From assembly GCA_002506365.1 (NCBI GenBank), contig DAXK01000045.1, forward strand, positions 1 through 64,000: a stretch of DNA of 64,000 bases, in the 5' to 3' direction. Origin of the DNA: an archaeon UBA583. GTDB lineage: Archaea; Nanobdellota; Nanobdellia; Woesearchaeales; UBA583. This document shows, piece by piece, positions 45,301-53,744 of the stretch. Every line of letters begins with the position of its first letter. The stretch's first letter is position 1. Under the pieces are notes generated by a model that worked only from the letters and a program-made list of their open reading frames with translations, was not told the origin of the DNA and did not search any database. The translations under genes and the position numbers were made by a program.

Positions 45301-45917
45301 CTTGAAAAATTCCTACTAATAATGTCCGAACCTGACAAAACACCAGTCCCAACAGCAGACCCAGCTACATGAGTCCCATGCCCATTTACATCAGAAGTTC
45401 CATCATTATTTAAATTTCCATCTCCAACCTCATATAATATTACAGTTTTATTTCTAAAATCATTATGAATATTTGATAAATCTCCAGTATCTAAACCAGT
45501 ATCAGAAATTCCAATAATTTGACCTAATCCATACAACCCAAAATTATCAAAAAAATAATTAACATTCAAAAACTCTTTTCCCTCCACATTTTGTTTAACT
45601 GGGAAACTAAAATTTTCAACAAATTCAACATACTCAAGTTCGGAAATAATATTCACACTTAAACTATCTAAACCAAACCTAACTCTATTCTCAGAAACTA
45701 AAAATATTTCCCCTCCTAAATTTAAAATATTATTTGATAATTCTAAAACAAACTCATCAGAAGATAACTCAACTAAATAGACTTCAAAATCATTAGAATT
45801 CAAATTAATAAAATTATTATCATTAACTTGAAGTTTTTCATCATATTCACTAAACCCAAAAAAAAAAGAATTTACAAAAAAGATAAATAAAATAAATAAT
45901 TTTATTTTTTTTAACAT
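42363..45917 (-). CDS. second giant membrane-anchored subtilase (S8)
   Basis: 1184 residues, paralogue of the 1499-residue protease. Signal peptide (LFILFIFFVNSFFFGFS), S8 domain with Asp139 (SDTGLDTGD), His180 (NGHGTHVAGS), the oxyanion Asn in ATGNYGSSGG and Ser377 (SGTSMAAP). A P-like domain, Ig-like regions rich in N-x-S/T, the same cysteine module (WEYSSWSSCDNG to QSC) and a C-terminal helix (FLILFICGFFIYNKINF) with a basic tail follow. The cytoplasmic tail is shorter and unlike that of its paralogue. Catalytic residues intact. GTTTATATT box about 26 bases upstream. Confidence 0.94.
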   Translation of the reverse strand: MLKKIKLFILFIFFVNSFFFGFSEYDEKLQVNDNNFINLNSNDFEVYLVELSSDEFVLELSNNILNLGGEIFLVSENRVRFGLDSLSVNIISELEYVEFVENFSFPVKQNVEGKEFLNVNYFFDNFGLYGLGQIIGISDTGLDTGDLSNIHNDFRNKTVILYEVGDGNLNNDGTSDVNGHGTHVAGSAVGTGVLSGSDIISRNFSSSKSGTAPLAGLFFQAIEILCDNSMYCGNYYNKYVLSIPNNLNNLFGPAYDQGVRVHSNSWGNRNNLGKYLSHSYDIDEFIYNNFDFTIVMATGNYGSSGGSSVTLQSSSKNSIAVGATSSDGFNIAGFSSRGPTEDGRFKPDIVALGSSVTSTRSSFASGSGDYQSKSGTSMAAPLVAGVSALIREYLIKNKSFDVVSSSLVKAALINGAKDNGVVGPDNVYGFGVVDLKGSVDESNNRELIFVDELVGIGHGGVFNYSFNVTNLSSDLKLTLVWSDYPGLGLVNDLDLRVVSEDGVEYLGNDFSDEGDFDRLNNIEQIVVNSDELVLGEYSLSVYGFNITTLKNQSFSVVVSKVNSEIKEILPLEFNYLINLSYWESEENGYNNEDLFYFNLSNQSEFEFEINFSDEFLENGNLFKYIELGFENKYIDLSDKVLNNSYNGVFNISPEIYFFGFEIYEKTLDGFILHKLSFERFLDKDKFNLSLFGEINLNLSVERNNNNLYFYDNNSNNRFNFELYDNKSINLSNIKFETNNFNNLTKLFISGVNLSNNESKTIRFELIGDKNKNSGVCLSDNFVEDFNFSLSCNGSYEYYVNSFPFEYNNYEVEKKYKDNKIFVFVSGLTHSAVYQMCSESWEYSSWSSCDNGVMKRSAIDLNSCGTSFTRENLSQSCEIVSTVVKSSGGGSSSRKNKKKSLSSDNVFVDTQNFNSGDGNGNLIFFNELSNFDVLVDLKKIDESSKFESIKSIDLIVDNLKIVSFEFNFNYSNLNLETLNIVSDELGDKSNYVIVSGLTQLVTNPVIYLKNKNNLNKVCVKYSGSLNSVSDVSENCLENNEFVLTCDGKYFNSLRCDNWNDLYLIYGLKHGVVLELNSEQITLNDKNSLDFGFFGENKLNTNNNTNSSLSGGNVIKVLSSNQTFRVEGYISIFLILFICGFFIYNKINFSKKRTFEILDNYYEKKTLEALDVVNNKKYLKRDDKND

Positions 45918-45943
45918 AGAAAAAAGTGCAGTTCAAATAATAT

Positions 45944-45979
45944 AAACATCATTTTAAACTAAAACACTCAAAACTAGAC
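45944..45979 (+). repeat. direct repeat copy 1, promoter side of the second subtilase
   Basis: 36 bases matching 46109-46144 with one mismatch. It starts inside the subtilase TATA box, so the duplication affects its upstream region. Confidence 0.9.
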
Positions 45980-46108
45980 TTTCAAAATTTAATCTTTATT
46001 CATTAAAAAGTTAATTATTCTTAAAAATTACACAGTAATTTTCTAGGTTTTCTTGGCGAGACTTTCTTTTAGCGCCCAAAGGTAAGCGTCCAAAAGAAAG
46101 ATCATATC

Positions 46109-46144
46109 AAACATCATTTTAAACTAAAACACTCAAAACTGGAC
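46109..46144 (+). repeat. direct repeat copy 2
   Basis: Second copy of the 36-base unit, 165 bases further on. Between the copies are hairpins at 46024-46042 (AAAATTAC/ACA/GTAATTTT) and 46062-46100 (CTTTCTTTT/AAAAGAAAG). Confidence 0.9.
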
Positions 46145-46234
46145 AAAAACAATAAAAAATAATATTAAATAAAACTATTCAACTAACTCAACTTAAAAAA
46201 ATTAATTTATTTTCAAATTAAATTAATTTTAAAT

Positions 46235-47791
46235 TTAACTTGCTATAAGTTCATATGAATCAAAAAAAACATCAGTTCCAACTTGAAATATATTTAATTC
46301 ATTATGAGTGTCAGAACCTTCAAAAATTAAATTAATGGAATCATTAATTGGATTAAATTCATAAATTTTAGGACCTATTCCCCCTCCTTGTGGACTCCAA
46401 TATTTTTGAGTGATATATAATTTATCTCCAAATTGATACATCTCTACTTGATCTCCAACATTTAAATATCCATCAAATGTTGAAACCATTGAAAAAGTAG
46501 TTCCATTAAATTTTCCAACATTATAATCAGTTGACCCATCATCAACTCTAAAAATAAATAATTCATTTCCAATCTTAAAAATTTGAGAATTTGAACTTGT
46601 AAATGTATTTAAACTTCCACCTCTAAAATCTGTAACTCTTGTAATTGTTGACCCATCATATTCAAATAATTCTTGTCCAGTTGACCCATCATTATGAATA
46701 AAATATAATTTTCCATTTAACTCAGTATATTCATAAGGTCTAGTAAAACTATCTCCTGGTCTAATATCTTGAACAAGATTTGTAGTAACTCCATCTGATT
46801 CCCAAACCTCAAAACCTTGTGAACCATTTCTTGCACTAAACACTACTTTATTATTAAAAACAATTAAATCTCCAGTCAAACTATCTCCAACTCCAGAAAC
46901 AATATCTGCAACATTTGTTGTAACTAATGAAGTTGTTGTTTTATATAATTCATTTCCAAAAGTAGCAGAATTTCCTGCAAAATATAAATCTCCATTATAT
47001 GGAGTTAAACTTCCAAAATACCCACTCTCAGAAGCTCCAGGATAATAATCTTGATCAAAAGAAATAGTAGTTCCATCAAAACTAAATAATTCTTGTTCAC
47101 TAGATCCATTTTTAGAAATAAAATAAATTTTATTATTAAACTCTGTAATAGATGAAACCATTACATAACCAATAATTGAAGTTGGAATATAATCAACCAA
47201 ATTTAAACTTGGAGGAGAAGTTAAAACTTCATAAACTCCTGCTTTAATAGAATCATTATAATAAAATAAATAATTTTTTCCATTAAAAGAAAAAGAATTT
47301 TTACTAAATAACTGACCTAAATTTAAATTATGTTCAACTAAATTAGTTCCAGTGATTTGAGTATCTCCTTGACCTCCCTTTAATTCATTATCAACAAACT
47401 TATAACTCTCAAAAATCCCATCATCCGTAACAACAACAATATTAGCTGACCCAGAAACATTATCCAAACAACTTGAAATATTAACTGAATCTAAACCTGA
47501 AACACTACCATTAAAATTACAATCAACATCATTAATTTTAATAGAATTAATAGAAGAATTCCCAGCTGAGTTTACATATAATTTTTCTCCAACTAATCCT
47601 TCAACAGTCACAGAGTTTGAAGAGCTAGTTTGAGTTTCAACATCCACAAAAACTCCAGAACTAAATGTTGTGAACCAACCTTGAAATCCAACTACAGCAG
47701 TTACAGCAATTACTAAAAGTAAAGCAGTAGCTACAACTGGACTTATAGCTTTATTACTATAAATTAATTTTTTTATTTTAAATTTAAACAT
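46235..47791 (-). CDS. pilin-like protein fused to a propeller-like repeat domain
   Basis: About 518 residues. Basic leader, then KAISPVVATALLLVIAVTAV and FQGWFTTFSSGVFVDVETQT as in the other pilins. A small pilin head (cysteines in DVDCNFNG and ISSCLDNV) precedes a repeat region from about residue 130 to the end. The repeats run of the type ELFSFDGTT, GNELYKTTTS, GFEVWESDGVT, GQELFEYDGST, each about 45-50 residues, as in ELWxxDGT beta-propellers. The start is taken at 47791, where TTTATAAT sits about 27 bases upstream; 47815 is an alternative. Likely a surface fibre subunit with a binding head. Confidence 0.85.
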   Translation of the reverse strand: MFKFKIKKLIYSNKAISPVVATALLLVIAVTAVVGFQGWFTTFSSGVFVDVETQTSSSNSVTVEGLVGEKLYVNSAGNSSINSIKINDVDCNFNGSVSGLDSVNISSCLDNVSGSANIVVVTDDGIFESYKFVDNELKGGQGDTQITGTNLVEHNLNLGQLFSKNSFSFNGKNYLFYYNDSIKAGVYEVLTSPPSLNLVDYIPTSIIGYVMVSSITEFNNKIYFISKNGSSEQELFSFDGTTISFDQDYYPGASESGYFGSLTPYNGDLYFAGNSATFGNELYKTTTSLVTTNVADIVSGVGDSLTGDLIVFNNKVVFSARNGSQGFEVWESDGVTTNLVQDIRPGDSFTRPYEYTELNGKLYFIHNDGSTGQELFEYDGSTITRVTDFRGGSLNTFTSSNSQIFKIGNELFIFRVDDGSTDYNVGKFNGTTFSMVSTFDGYLNVGDQVEMYQFGDKLYITQKYWSPQGGGIGPKIYEFNPINDSINLIFEGSDTHNELNIFQVGTDVFFDSYELIAS

Positions 47792-47860
47792 AAATATTAA
47801 TTTAATTTTTTTCATTATAAATATTTTGTTTATATAAAATAAATAACTAAATAACAATAT

Positions 47861-48220
47861 TTACTCAACTAACTCAACTTTATCTCCTATCTTAATATCA
47901 TTAAACTTACCAGCAGTTGACTCAAATACATATCTTGCTTGTGCTTTTGGAGTATAACTTGCCCTCCAAGGCTTTAAAACAATTCTATCAACAACTTCCA
48001 TATTAGAATTTACAAATAAAATATGATAAGGATAAAAACAAAAAAACATTGTAACAGAACTTCCAAACCGAACATCTTGTGATGATGGCATAACTAAACA
48101 AGCTCCTTTCTCAATTGTTTTTTTAGATGCAAACATCAAACCAACAGAAATTCTCCAAATAGATTTCATAACATTAACATTAGGCAAAATTACTTTACCT
48201 TTGTGAATTAATTGACTCAT
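47861..48220 (-). CDS. DUF192 family protein
   Basis: 119 residues. The family pattern is visible: ISVGLMFASKK (GLM motif), VTMFFCFYPYHILFVNSNME (the aromatic strand before the internal signature), VVDRIVLKPWRASYTP, AQARYVFESTAGKFNDIKIG and DKVELVE. Function of DUF192 is unsettled. No signal peptide here, although many bacterial members have one. Box ATTTTTAAAT about 28 bases upstream. Confidence 0.88.
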   Translation of the reverse strand: MSQLIHKGKVILPNVNVMKSIWRISVGLMFASKKTIEKGACLVMPSSQDVRFGSSVTMFFCFYPYHILFVNSNMEVVDRIVLKPWRASYTPKAQARYVFESTAGKFNDIKIGDKVELVE

Positions 48221-48341
48221 AGAATAAAAATAAAATTATACATTTAAAAATAAATGTATTTAAAAAAAGGAAAATACAAAATTAATTTTAATTTTTTAAC
48301 GTTCGTAAACTCCCTAAAATTAAAAATAATTTAAAATTTAT

Positions 48342-48366
48342 GAATTTCTCAGATTTAGAGAAATTC
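48342..48366. terminator. hairpin in the gap after the CiaB-like gene
   Basis: GAATTTCTC, loop AGATTTA, GAGAAATTC: a nine-base perfect stem. About 48375-48460 adds nested pairs (TTTTTTAACAA/TTGTTAAAAA outside, ATTAAAAT/ATTTTAAT within, ACGAA/TTCGT at the centre). AACGTT occurs at both ends of this structured block (about 48299 and 48472). Confidence 0.55.
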
Positions 48367-48466
48367 TTTATATAGATTTTTTTTAACAAACATTATTTCA
48401 TTAAAATCCGCACGAACTTCGTCCGCACTAAAATTTTAATTCATAATCATTGTTAAAAAAATATTT

Positions 48467-50347
48467 TTATAACGTTTCTCGACCAATCTTTTCATATAAT
48501 TTATAATACCAATCAACAAATCCATAAACTTTCAAATTTACAGGCATAAAAAATCCTAAATCATCCTTTTTAGCAAAATTATCTAAAAATAAACTAGCAT
48601 CAGCTTTATCTAAATAAACTTTAAATAATTGTTCATAATTTTTAATTGTCCATCCCGCAAACTTATTAAAACTCTCTTTTGACATATCAATCTTAAGGTT
48701 TTCATTTTCACAATCAAAATTTAAAACTCCAGTTTCAAACAATCCAGTTAAATGAACTAAACCTTCACAATAATATGGCCAAACTGATTTAGTTTTCTTC
48801 CAAGCAATTAATTTTACAGCCCTCTCAACAACATCATAAAAAACTTCTTTCCAATAAGTTTCAACTTCATCTGATTTAAAAAAAGAAACTAAACCTCCAG
48901 TTGTAGCTTTATATTCCTCAATATTTTTAAAATTTCCAGACCCATTCATCTTAATTTCAGAATCACATCCTTTCCATAAAATATGTCCAAACTCATGCCC
49001 AATTGTAGAAATTGAATATATTTTATGCCAAATATCAGGAGTTTCACAAGCAACTTTTTTCAATTCATCTAAAAACTCTTTTCCAAAAACTTTATTAGAT
49101 AACTTCATATTTGGAGCAGTTTTCTCTAATTCTAAAATAAAATCAGCAAAAGCAAAAATTTTCTTTCCTCTCTTAGAACTTACAAATTCATCATTTGGAA
49201 CAACTTGAGCTGAAAAAAATCCATGAAAAAATTTTGCAAAATATAATAATGGTTTTCCAACATATAATTGAACATTATCTAATCCCTCAAGTGAAACAGA
49301 CTTAATATCTAAAATATTATTACAATCCAAACAATTTGAATCATTACTTAAATACTCATTATACATACTTTTTGTAGCAGATACAACTGTGCTAGCATCA
49401 TTTCGCTTAGGATTTACAACTCTTAAATCCCACTCAATCTCCACACAATTTCTAATATTATCATTATAATACTCCATACAATGTCCTACTTGAATTGGAC
49501 AATCAACATCCATCCAAGCAAAATCAACATCACGCCAAACAGAAATTAAATTATCGCAATCTCTTTCAGATAAAGCATGAATTAAACTCTCAAAATACTT
49601 ATTCCAATTATCTTTCATATCAAAAACATCATCAGACAATTCATCTAAAACTAAAATTAAATCATGTAACTTAGAACAAATCTCATCAACTTCAACTTCA
49701 AAAAATTCTCCATAACTTTGAGTTGAAAACCCACAACTTGAATCTTCATCTTCAACTAAAATTGAATAACTTCTATCTCCAATAGATCCATCAGGTAATT
49801 TATCCATTAAATTATTCTTATGAACAAAGCTAATAGCTTCTTGAACTTTATTATCAAATTTATTTAACAAAATAGAATTAATCTCATTTATAGCAGAATC
49901 CCAAGAAACATCTAATTGAGTAAAAGAAATACCAATTGATTTCACACCTTTAATTAATTCTCGATAAAATGGAGTTAATAACTCTTTTTCCTCCATTTCA
50001 TAAATTAATTCTTCAAACATTGAAATATGATAACTTCCAGCCCAACTATAACTAGATGCTAATATCTCTTTTTTAGATTCTGCATCTAAATCATTACTTT
50101 CAATTTCAGAAATTAAAAAATCATCCTTTAAAGTAACTAATCTACGAATTACAGATAATCTATTTTTATCATTTTTTTCAAACTCAATTGATTCTAAAAA
50201 ATCATCAATAAATTTAGCTTTTTTTTTATCTCCAAACTCATTTTCTTCAAAACACTTGTAAAAAGAATTCAAATTAGCATTTAAGCCATTTGAAATCTCA
50301 TAAACCTTTTGTAAATCATTCATAAAATCAGTTTTTAAATCAGTCAT
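48467..50347 (-). CDS. ciaB: CiaB-like zinc metallopeptidase family protein
   Basis: 626 residues. Contains the zincin motif HEFGH at 451-455 (STIGHEFGHILWKGCDSE) and, about 25 residues later, NIEEYKATTGGLVSFF, whose glutamate is a likely third ligand. Segments such as FAWMDVDCPIQVGHCMEYYN and FFSAQVVPNDEFVSSKRGKK match what I know of Campylobacter invasion antigen B (CiaB) proteins, which are also about 600-650 residues. No signal peptide. The protease motif is seen directly; the CiaB link is from memory and needs a search. TTTATAAA lies about 26 bases before the ATG. Confidence 0.75.
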   Translation of the reverse strand: MTDLKTDFMNDLQKVYEISNGLNANLNSFYKCFEENEFGDKKKAKFIDDFLESIEFEKNDKNRLSVIRRLVTLKDDFLISEIESNDLDAESKKEILASSYSWAGSYHISMFEELIYEMEEKELLTPFYRELIKGVKSIGISFTQLDVSWDSAINEINSILLNKFDNKVQEAISFVHKNNLMDKLPDGSIGDRSYSILVEDEDSSCGFSTQSYGEFFEVEVDEICSKLHDLILVLDELSDDVFDMKDNWNKYFESLIHALSERDCDNLISVWRDVDFAWMDVDCPIQVGHCMEYYNDNIRNCVEIEWDLRVVNPKRNDASTVVSATKSMYNEYLSNDSNCLDCNNILDIKSVSLEGLDNVQLYVGKPLLYFAKFFHGFFSAQVVPNDEFVSSKRGKKIFAFADFILELEKTAPNMKLSNKVFGKEFLDELKKVACETPDIWHKIYSISTIGHEFGHILWKGCDSEIKMNGSGNFKNIEEYKATTGGLVSFFKSDEVETYWKEVFYDVVERAVKLIAWKKTKSVWPYYCEGLVHLTGLFETGVLNFDCENENLKIDMSKESFNKFAGWTIKNYEQLFKVYLDKADASLFLDNFAKKDDLGFFMPVNLKVYGFVDWYYKLYEKIGRETL

Positions 50348-50537
50348 AATTAAAATATATAGAACTTAATTTATAAAAATTTAGTTTAATTTTAAGAATT
50401 CGATTTAAATACAAAATTATTTTCCAAATTTGTGTTACTTGCTACATATTTTAAACAATCAATTTATATTCACAAAACTTAACTTTATTATATATAAAAT
50501 TAATAAATTAATAAATAGACAATTTTACAAAACCAAA

Positions 50538-51173
50538 ATGGATTTAAAATTAAAAATAAAAAAAATATTATATCAATTAAGTATTATATTTTTCACATTA
50601 TCTTTTCTCACAATAATTGGGACTTCAAACTCTGAATCAGTAATACTTAAAACTCATAATGAAAATATCCCTAAACAACTATTTGATATAACATTTAATA
50701 TATATAAAAACCAAATTGGAGATATAGAACAATTATCAGGATATGGAACATTTGAAAATTTTGGATATGAAACAACACAATTACAATATACTCTAATTTT
50801 ATATGATTCTAATGTTCAAAAAGTATTATCAGTTGATAAAATAATTACTGTTCAAAGCCAAGAATCTCTAAGTTTTGAATTTGAAGAATTTAAAGATTTA
50901 GAACTTGAACCTGGAAAATATTCTATAGTATTAAGCACAATTTACAACACAGATGTAAAAGATATATTTATTCAAGATTTTTATATTTCTAATTTTTATA
51001 AAGATTCTATACAATTTATTTTATTTGTAGTATTTACAATCTTAATCTTTTTTACAATGTTCTTTATAGTTTTTGAAGTTAAAAAAGGTAAAACAAAAAA
51101 AGAAAATAAATTAATTATAAAAGAATATTTAATTAAAAATAAAAAAAAGAAACTAAAACCTAATAAAAAATAA
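50538..51173 (+). CDS. membrane-anchored extracellular protein, paralogue of 56040-56822
   Basis: 211 residues from the ATG MDLKLKIKKILYQ; the longer frame back to a TTG at 50430 is unlikely. N-terminal signal or anchor helix (LSIIFFTLSFLTIIGTSN), an extracellular sandwich-like domain (LFDITFNIYKNQIGDIEQLS, GTFENFGYETTQLQYTLILY, FEFEEFKDLELEPGKYS), a C-terminal helix (FILFVVFTILIFFTMFFIVF) and a very basic tail. The domain is shared with the protein at 56040-56822, residue for residue at GTFENFGY and EEFKD. Confidence 0.75.
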   Translation: MDLKLKIKKILYQLSIIFFTLSFLTIIGTSNSESVILKTHNENIPKQLFDITFNIYKNQIGDIEQLSGYGTFENFGYETTQLQYTLILYDSNVQKVLSVDKIITVQSQESLSFEFEEFKDLELEPGKYSIVLSTIYNTDVKDIFIQDFYISNFYKDSIQFILFVVFTILIFFTMFFIVFEVKKGKTKKENKLIIKEYLIKNKKKKLKPNKK

Positions 51174-51219
51174 ATTTAATTTAAATAAATTTAAATATTA
51201 TAAATTCCATAAATATATT

Positions 51220-51798
51220 ATGAGTTTAGAAAATCCAAAATTACACTGGTATAATCAACCAAAAACAAATACAACTGGTTATAAATTATCAGGTAAATTT
51301 GATTACATTACAGTAGCATCATCACCAATGGAAGATGGAATCACATTAGAAATTGCAAATTCAATCAAAAATTACATAAATGTTTCATCCACCCCATACC
51401 AAATGAATTCATACAATGAATCAATAAATGCAAACTTTCATTGGTTTCCAATTTCAGAATTGGGATTTATGGGTTTTAATACAATTTATGGTTTTATTAA
51501 AACTATGGAAAAAATCGATAAATACAAACAAAAATCAATTATCCACTGTGAAGCTGGAACAAACCGAAGTCCAACTATGGCAATGCTTTGGTTATTATAC
51601 AAAAATGATAATAATCTTAAAAAAGCAAAATCATTCACACCTTTAGAACTAGACCTTGATTCAAAAGTTAAAGGAAACATAGAACTAGGATTAATTCCAT
51701 CTTTAGAAGATTTAAATTTATTTTTTAATGGAATAAAAAAAGATAGATATTTAGATGATATTTTATTTAATGATACAGATTTAGGAAACAAATATTAA
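51220..51798 (+). CDS. dual-specificity protein phosphatase-like protein
   Basis: 192 residues with the cysteine phosphatase loop HCEAGTNRS at 109-117, where Cys110 is the nucleophile and Arg116 binds phosphate. Preceding segments (GKFDYITVASSPMEDG and FHWFPISELGF) correspond to the usual strand and general-acid regions, though the general-acid Asp is not obvious. The C-terminal part is longer than the minimal fold. Cytoplasmic. Target unknown. Confidence 0.85.
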   Translation: MSLENPKLHWYNQPKTNTTGYKLSGKFDYITVASSPMEDGITLEIANSIKNYINVSSTPYQMNSYNESINANFHWFPISELGFMGFNTIYGFIKTMEKIDKYKQKSIIHCEAGTNRSPTMAMLWLLYKNDNNLKKAKSFTPLELDLDSKVKGNIELGLIPSLEDLNLFFNGIKKDRYLDDILFNDTDLGNKY

Positions 51799-51823
51799 AT
51801 AAATAATTTTTTTAATTAATTAA

Positions 51824-52684
51824 TTATTTATTATCTCTAGTATGAATTTCAAATAATTCATCTTCAATTTCATCTAAAAAATCATCAATGTCTTTATCTG
51901 GATGTTCCTTTTGAAATTTCTCAAAAGCATCATCATACTTATACACTTCATAAGGATTATCTCCACCATAAATTTCATACTCAATAGAATTAATGAATTT
52001 TTTAAAATCCATATCCGAATCTTCTTTTTGTAAATGTTCTAACCTTTTAGAAAAAGATTCAACAGATTTTTCTAAATCTCCTTGTTTTACATGTTCAGGA
52101 CCTTTAAAATTAAATGTAGGTAAAATTCCAACTCTATCAAAAACTCTAAATACTCTACCATAAACTAATCCTCCAGTCTTTAAAATATTAGAAGCTTCTT
52201 TATCATAAAACTCATAAACATTCTTATCAAAAATTCCCTCTAATTTAATAAAAAAAGTTTCAAAATTTACATCTTTAACTTGATAAATCCCAAAATGAGA
52301 ATTATCTTTTAATTGTTTTAAAAATAACTTTTCAGTTTCAGTAAAAATTCCAGCTCCTAAAATATCATCATACAAAAACTTATCTTGGTCTTTAATTTTT
52401 GCTCGTAACAATAAAAATTCAATAAACCTAAAACTAAACTTATGTTCATTCTTATCATCCTTTGGAACATTTGAATATACTTTATAATGTTCAATATACT
52501 CTTTTAAATCAAACTTTCTATCAAAATAATTAATACACTTCCCATACACATCTCTTAATAAAAAATTTAATTTATACGTATCTAAAGCTTCTTCATTAAC
52601 ACCTGAACCGTGACAAACTTTAAACTTTTTACCAGAATTACAAAAACATGGTCTATTTTCAGAAACAATAATCTTACTATTCAT
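51824..52684 (-). CDS. SEC-C zinc motif protein
   Basis: 286 residues. Residues 11-26 are a SEC-C zinc-binding motif: RPCFCNSGKKFKVCHG, with Cys13, Cys15, Cys24 and His25. The rest is a helical, charged domain of unknown family ending in an acidic stretch (DIDDFLDEIEDELFEIHTRD). SEC-C motifs occur at the end of SecA and in many stand-alone proteins, where they bind protein or ribosome partners. Box attataaaac about 27 bases upstream. Confidence 0.82.
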   Translation of the reverse strand: MNSKIIVSENRPCFCNSGKKFKVCHGSGVNEEALDTYKLNFLLRDVYGKCINYFDRKFDLKEYIEHYKVYSNVPKDDKNEHKFSFRFIEFLLLRAKIKDQDKFLYDDILGAGIFTETEKLFLKQLKDNSHFGIYQVKDVNFETFFIKLEGIFDKNVYEFYDKEASNILKTGGLVYGRVFRVFDRVGILPTFNFKGPEHVKQGDLEKSVESFSKRLEHLQKEDSDMDFKKFINSIEYEIYGGDNPYEVYKYDDAFEKFQKEHPDKDIDDFLDEIEDELFEIHTRDNK

Positions 52685-52826
52685 AAAATAAATCTACAAA
52701 CAACATATTATAAAACTTTGTGAGCACATTATGTCTAAATAAATTATCTTATTAATATAATAAAATACACAAAAAATATTAAAAATAAAACTAAAAACTA
52801 AAAACTAAAAAATAATTTGAATATAA

Positions 52827-53642
52827 TCATTCAATAATTACTTTAATAGTTTCAGTATGATAAACTTCACCATTTGTTAAAACATAACCAACTCTAAAAT
52901 AATTAACTCCCTTCTCTAACTTTTTAGTTAAAATATCAAACTTATGTTCATTAACATCTTGTCCAACAAAAACAGCAGAAGTTTCAGGATAAGTCATATC
53001 AGGATTATCATTAGAAATTAAAACCTTATAATACTTAAACATCTCCTTATCATCTAACTTTTCCCATTCAACAGAAACTAATTGTTTTTCTTTATCATAC
53101 TCAACTTCAATTCCATCAGCTTCAAACTCTAACTCATCATCCTCTCTTTGATCTTCAAAATCCTCATTTTCAAACTCTTCTTCATCAGATTCATCTTCAA
53201 ATCTTTCCCTTTCTAATTCTTCTAATTCCTCTTCTAATTCTTCAATCTCATCAAGCATTTCATTATACTCTTCTTCAAGTTCCTCAAATTCTTCTTCTAA
53301 CTCATCAATCTCATTAAATTCTTCATCCAATAAATCACCTAACTCATTTTCAGAACCAATTTCTTCATCATTTTCAAAATCTTCAAAAACTTCATCAACT
53401 AAATCATCCTGATAATTCTCATCACCATTTTCATTAACTTGTTCATCTCTATCACAAATATTATTGTTATCAACATCCAAACAACACTCAATTCCAACTC
53501 TAATATATGGAGCATTACAAACTACTGCTTTTTCTGAAATTCTTGCAAGATCTTCATCTGAAACTTCAGTTAAATCTACACCTGCACAACCTGTCAAAAA
53601 CAAAGTCCCTAACATTGTAAAACCAATACTTTTCTTTTTCAT
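52827..53642 (-). CDS. lipoprotein with acidic coiled coil and FN3-like end
   Basis: 271 residues. Lipobox LTGC with Cys19 as the lipid site. A calcium-loop-like DVDNNNICDRDE near 57-68 resembles dockerin-type loops. Residues about 75-175 are an extreme Glu/Asp-rich coiled coil. The C-terminal 90 residues look like a fibronectin III-type sandwich (QLVSVEWEKLDDKEMFKYYK, YFRVGYVLTNGEVYHTETIK). A long stalk with a binding tip at the cell surface is plausible. Confidence 0.8.
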   Translation of the reverse strand: MKKKSIGFTMLGTLFLTGCAGVDLTEVSDEDLARISEKAVVCNAPYIRVGIECCLDVDNNNICDRDEQVNENGDENYQDDLVDEVFEDFENDEEIGSENELGDLLDEEFNEIDELEEEFEELEEEYNEMLDEIEELEEELEELERERFEDESDEEEFENEDFEDQREDDELEFEADGIEVEYDKEKQLVSVEWEKLDDKEMFKYYKVLISNDNPDMTYPETSAVFVGQDVNEHKFDILTKKLEKGVNYFRVGYVLTNGEVYHTETIKVIIE

Positions 53643-53744
53643 ATTTGATTTTTTAAAAATTTGACTTAAAAAGATTTGTTACTTTAAAAATAAAATCTAA
53701 TATAAATAATTATATAAAACTCAACATAAAAAACTTAAAATTCT

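Larger units (their letters stand above)
45918..46234. other. 317-base gap with repeats and palindromes
   Basis: No gene. From left: subtilase promoter (box at 45939-45947), repeat copy 1, AT-rich spacer, hairpin 46024-46042, a locally GC-richer palindrome 46062-46100, repeat copy 2, and AT-rich sequence ending at the stop of the pilin-propeller gene. Confidence 0.8.

Noticed and set aside
51428..51646. Frame overlapping the phosphatase gene on the same strand
   Set aside because: It overlaps the HCEAGTNRS loop in another frame; the phosphatase is clearly the coding frame.
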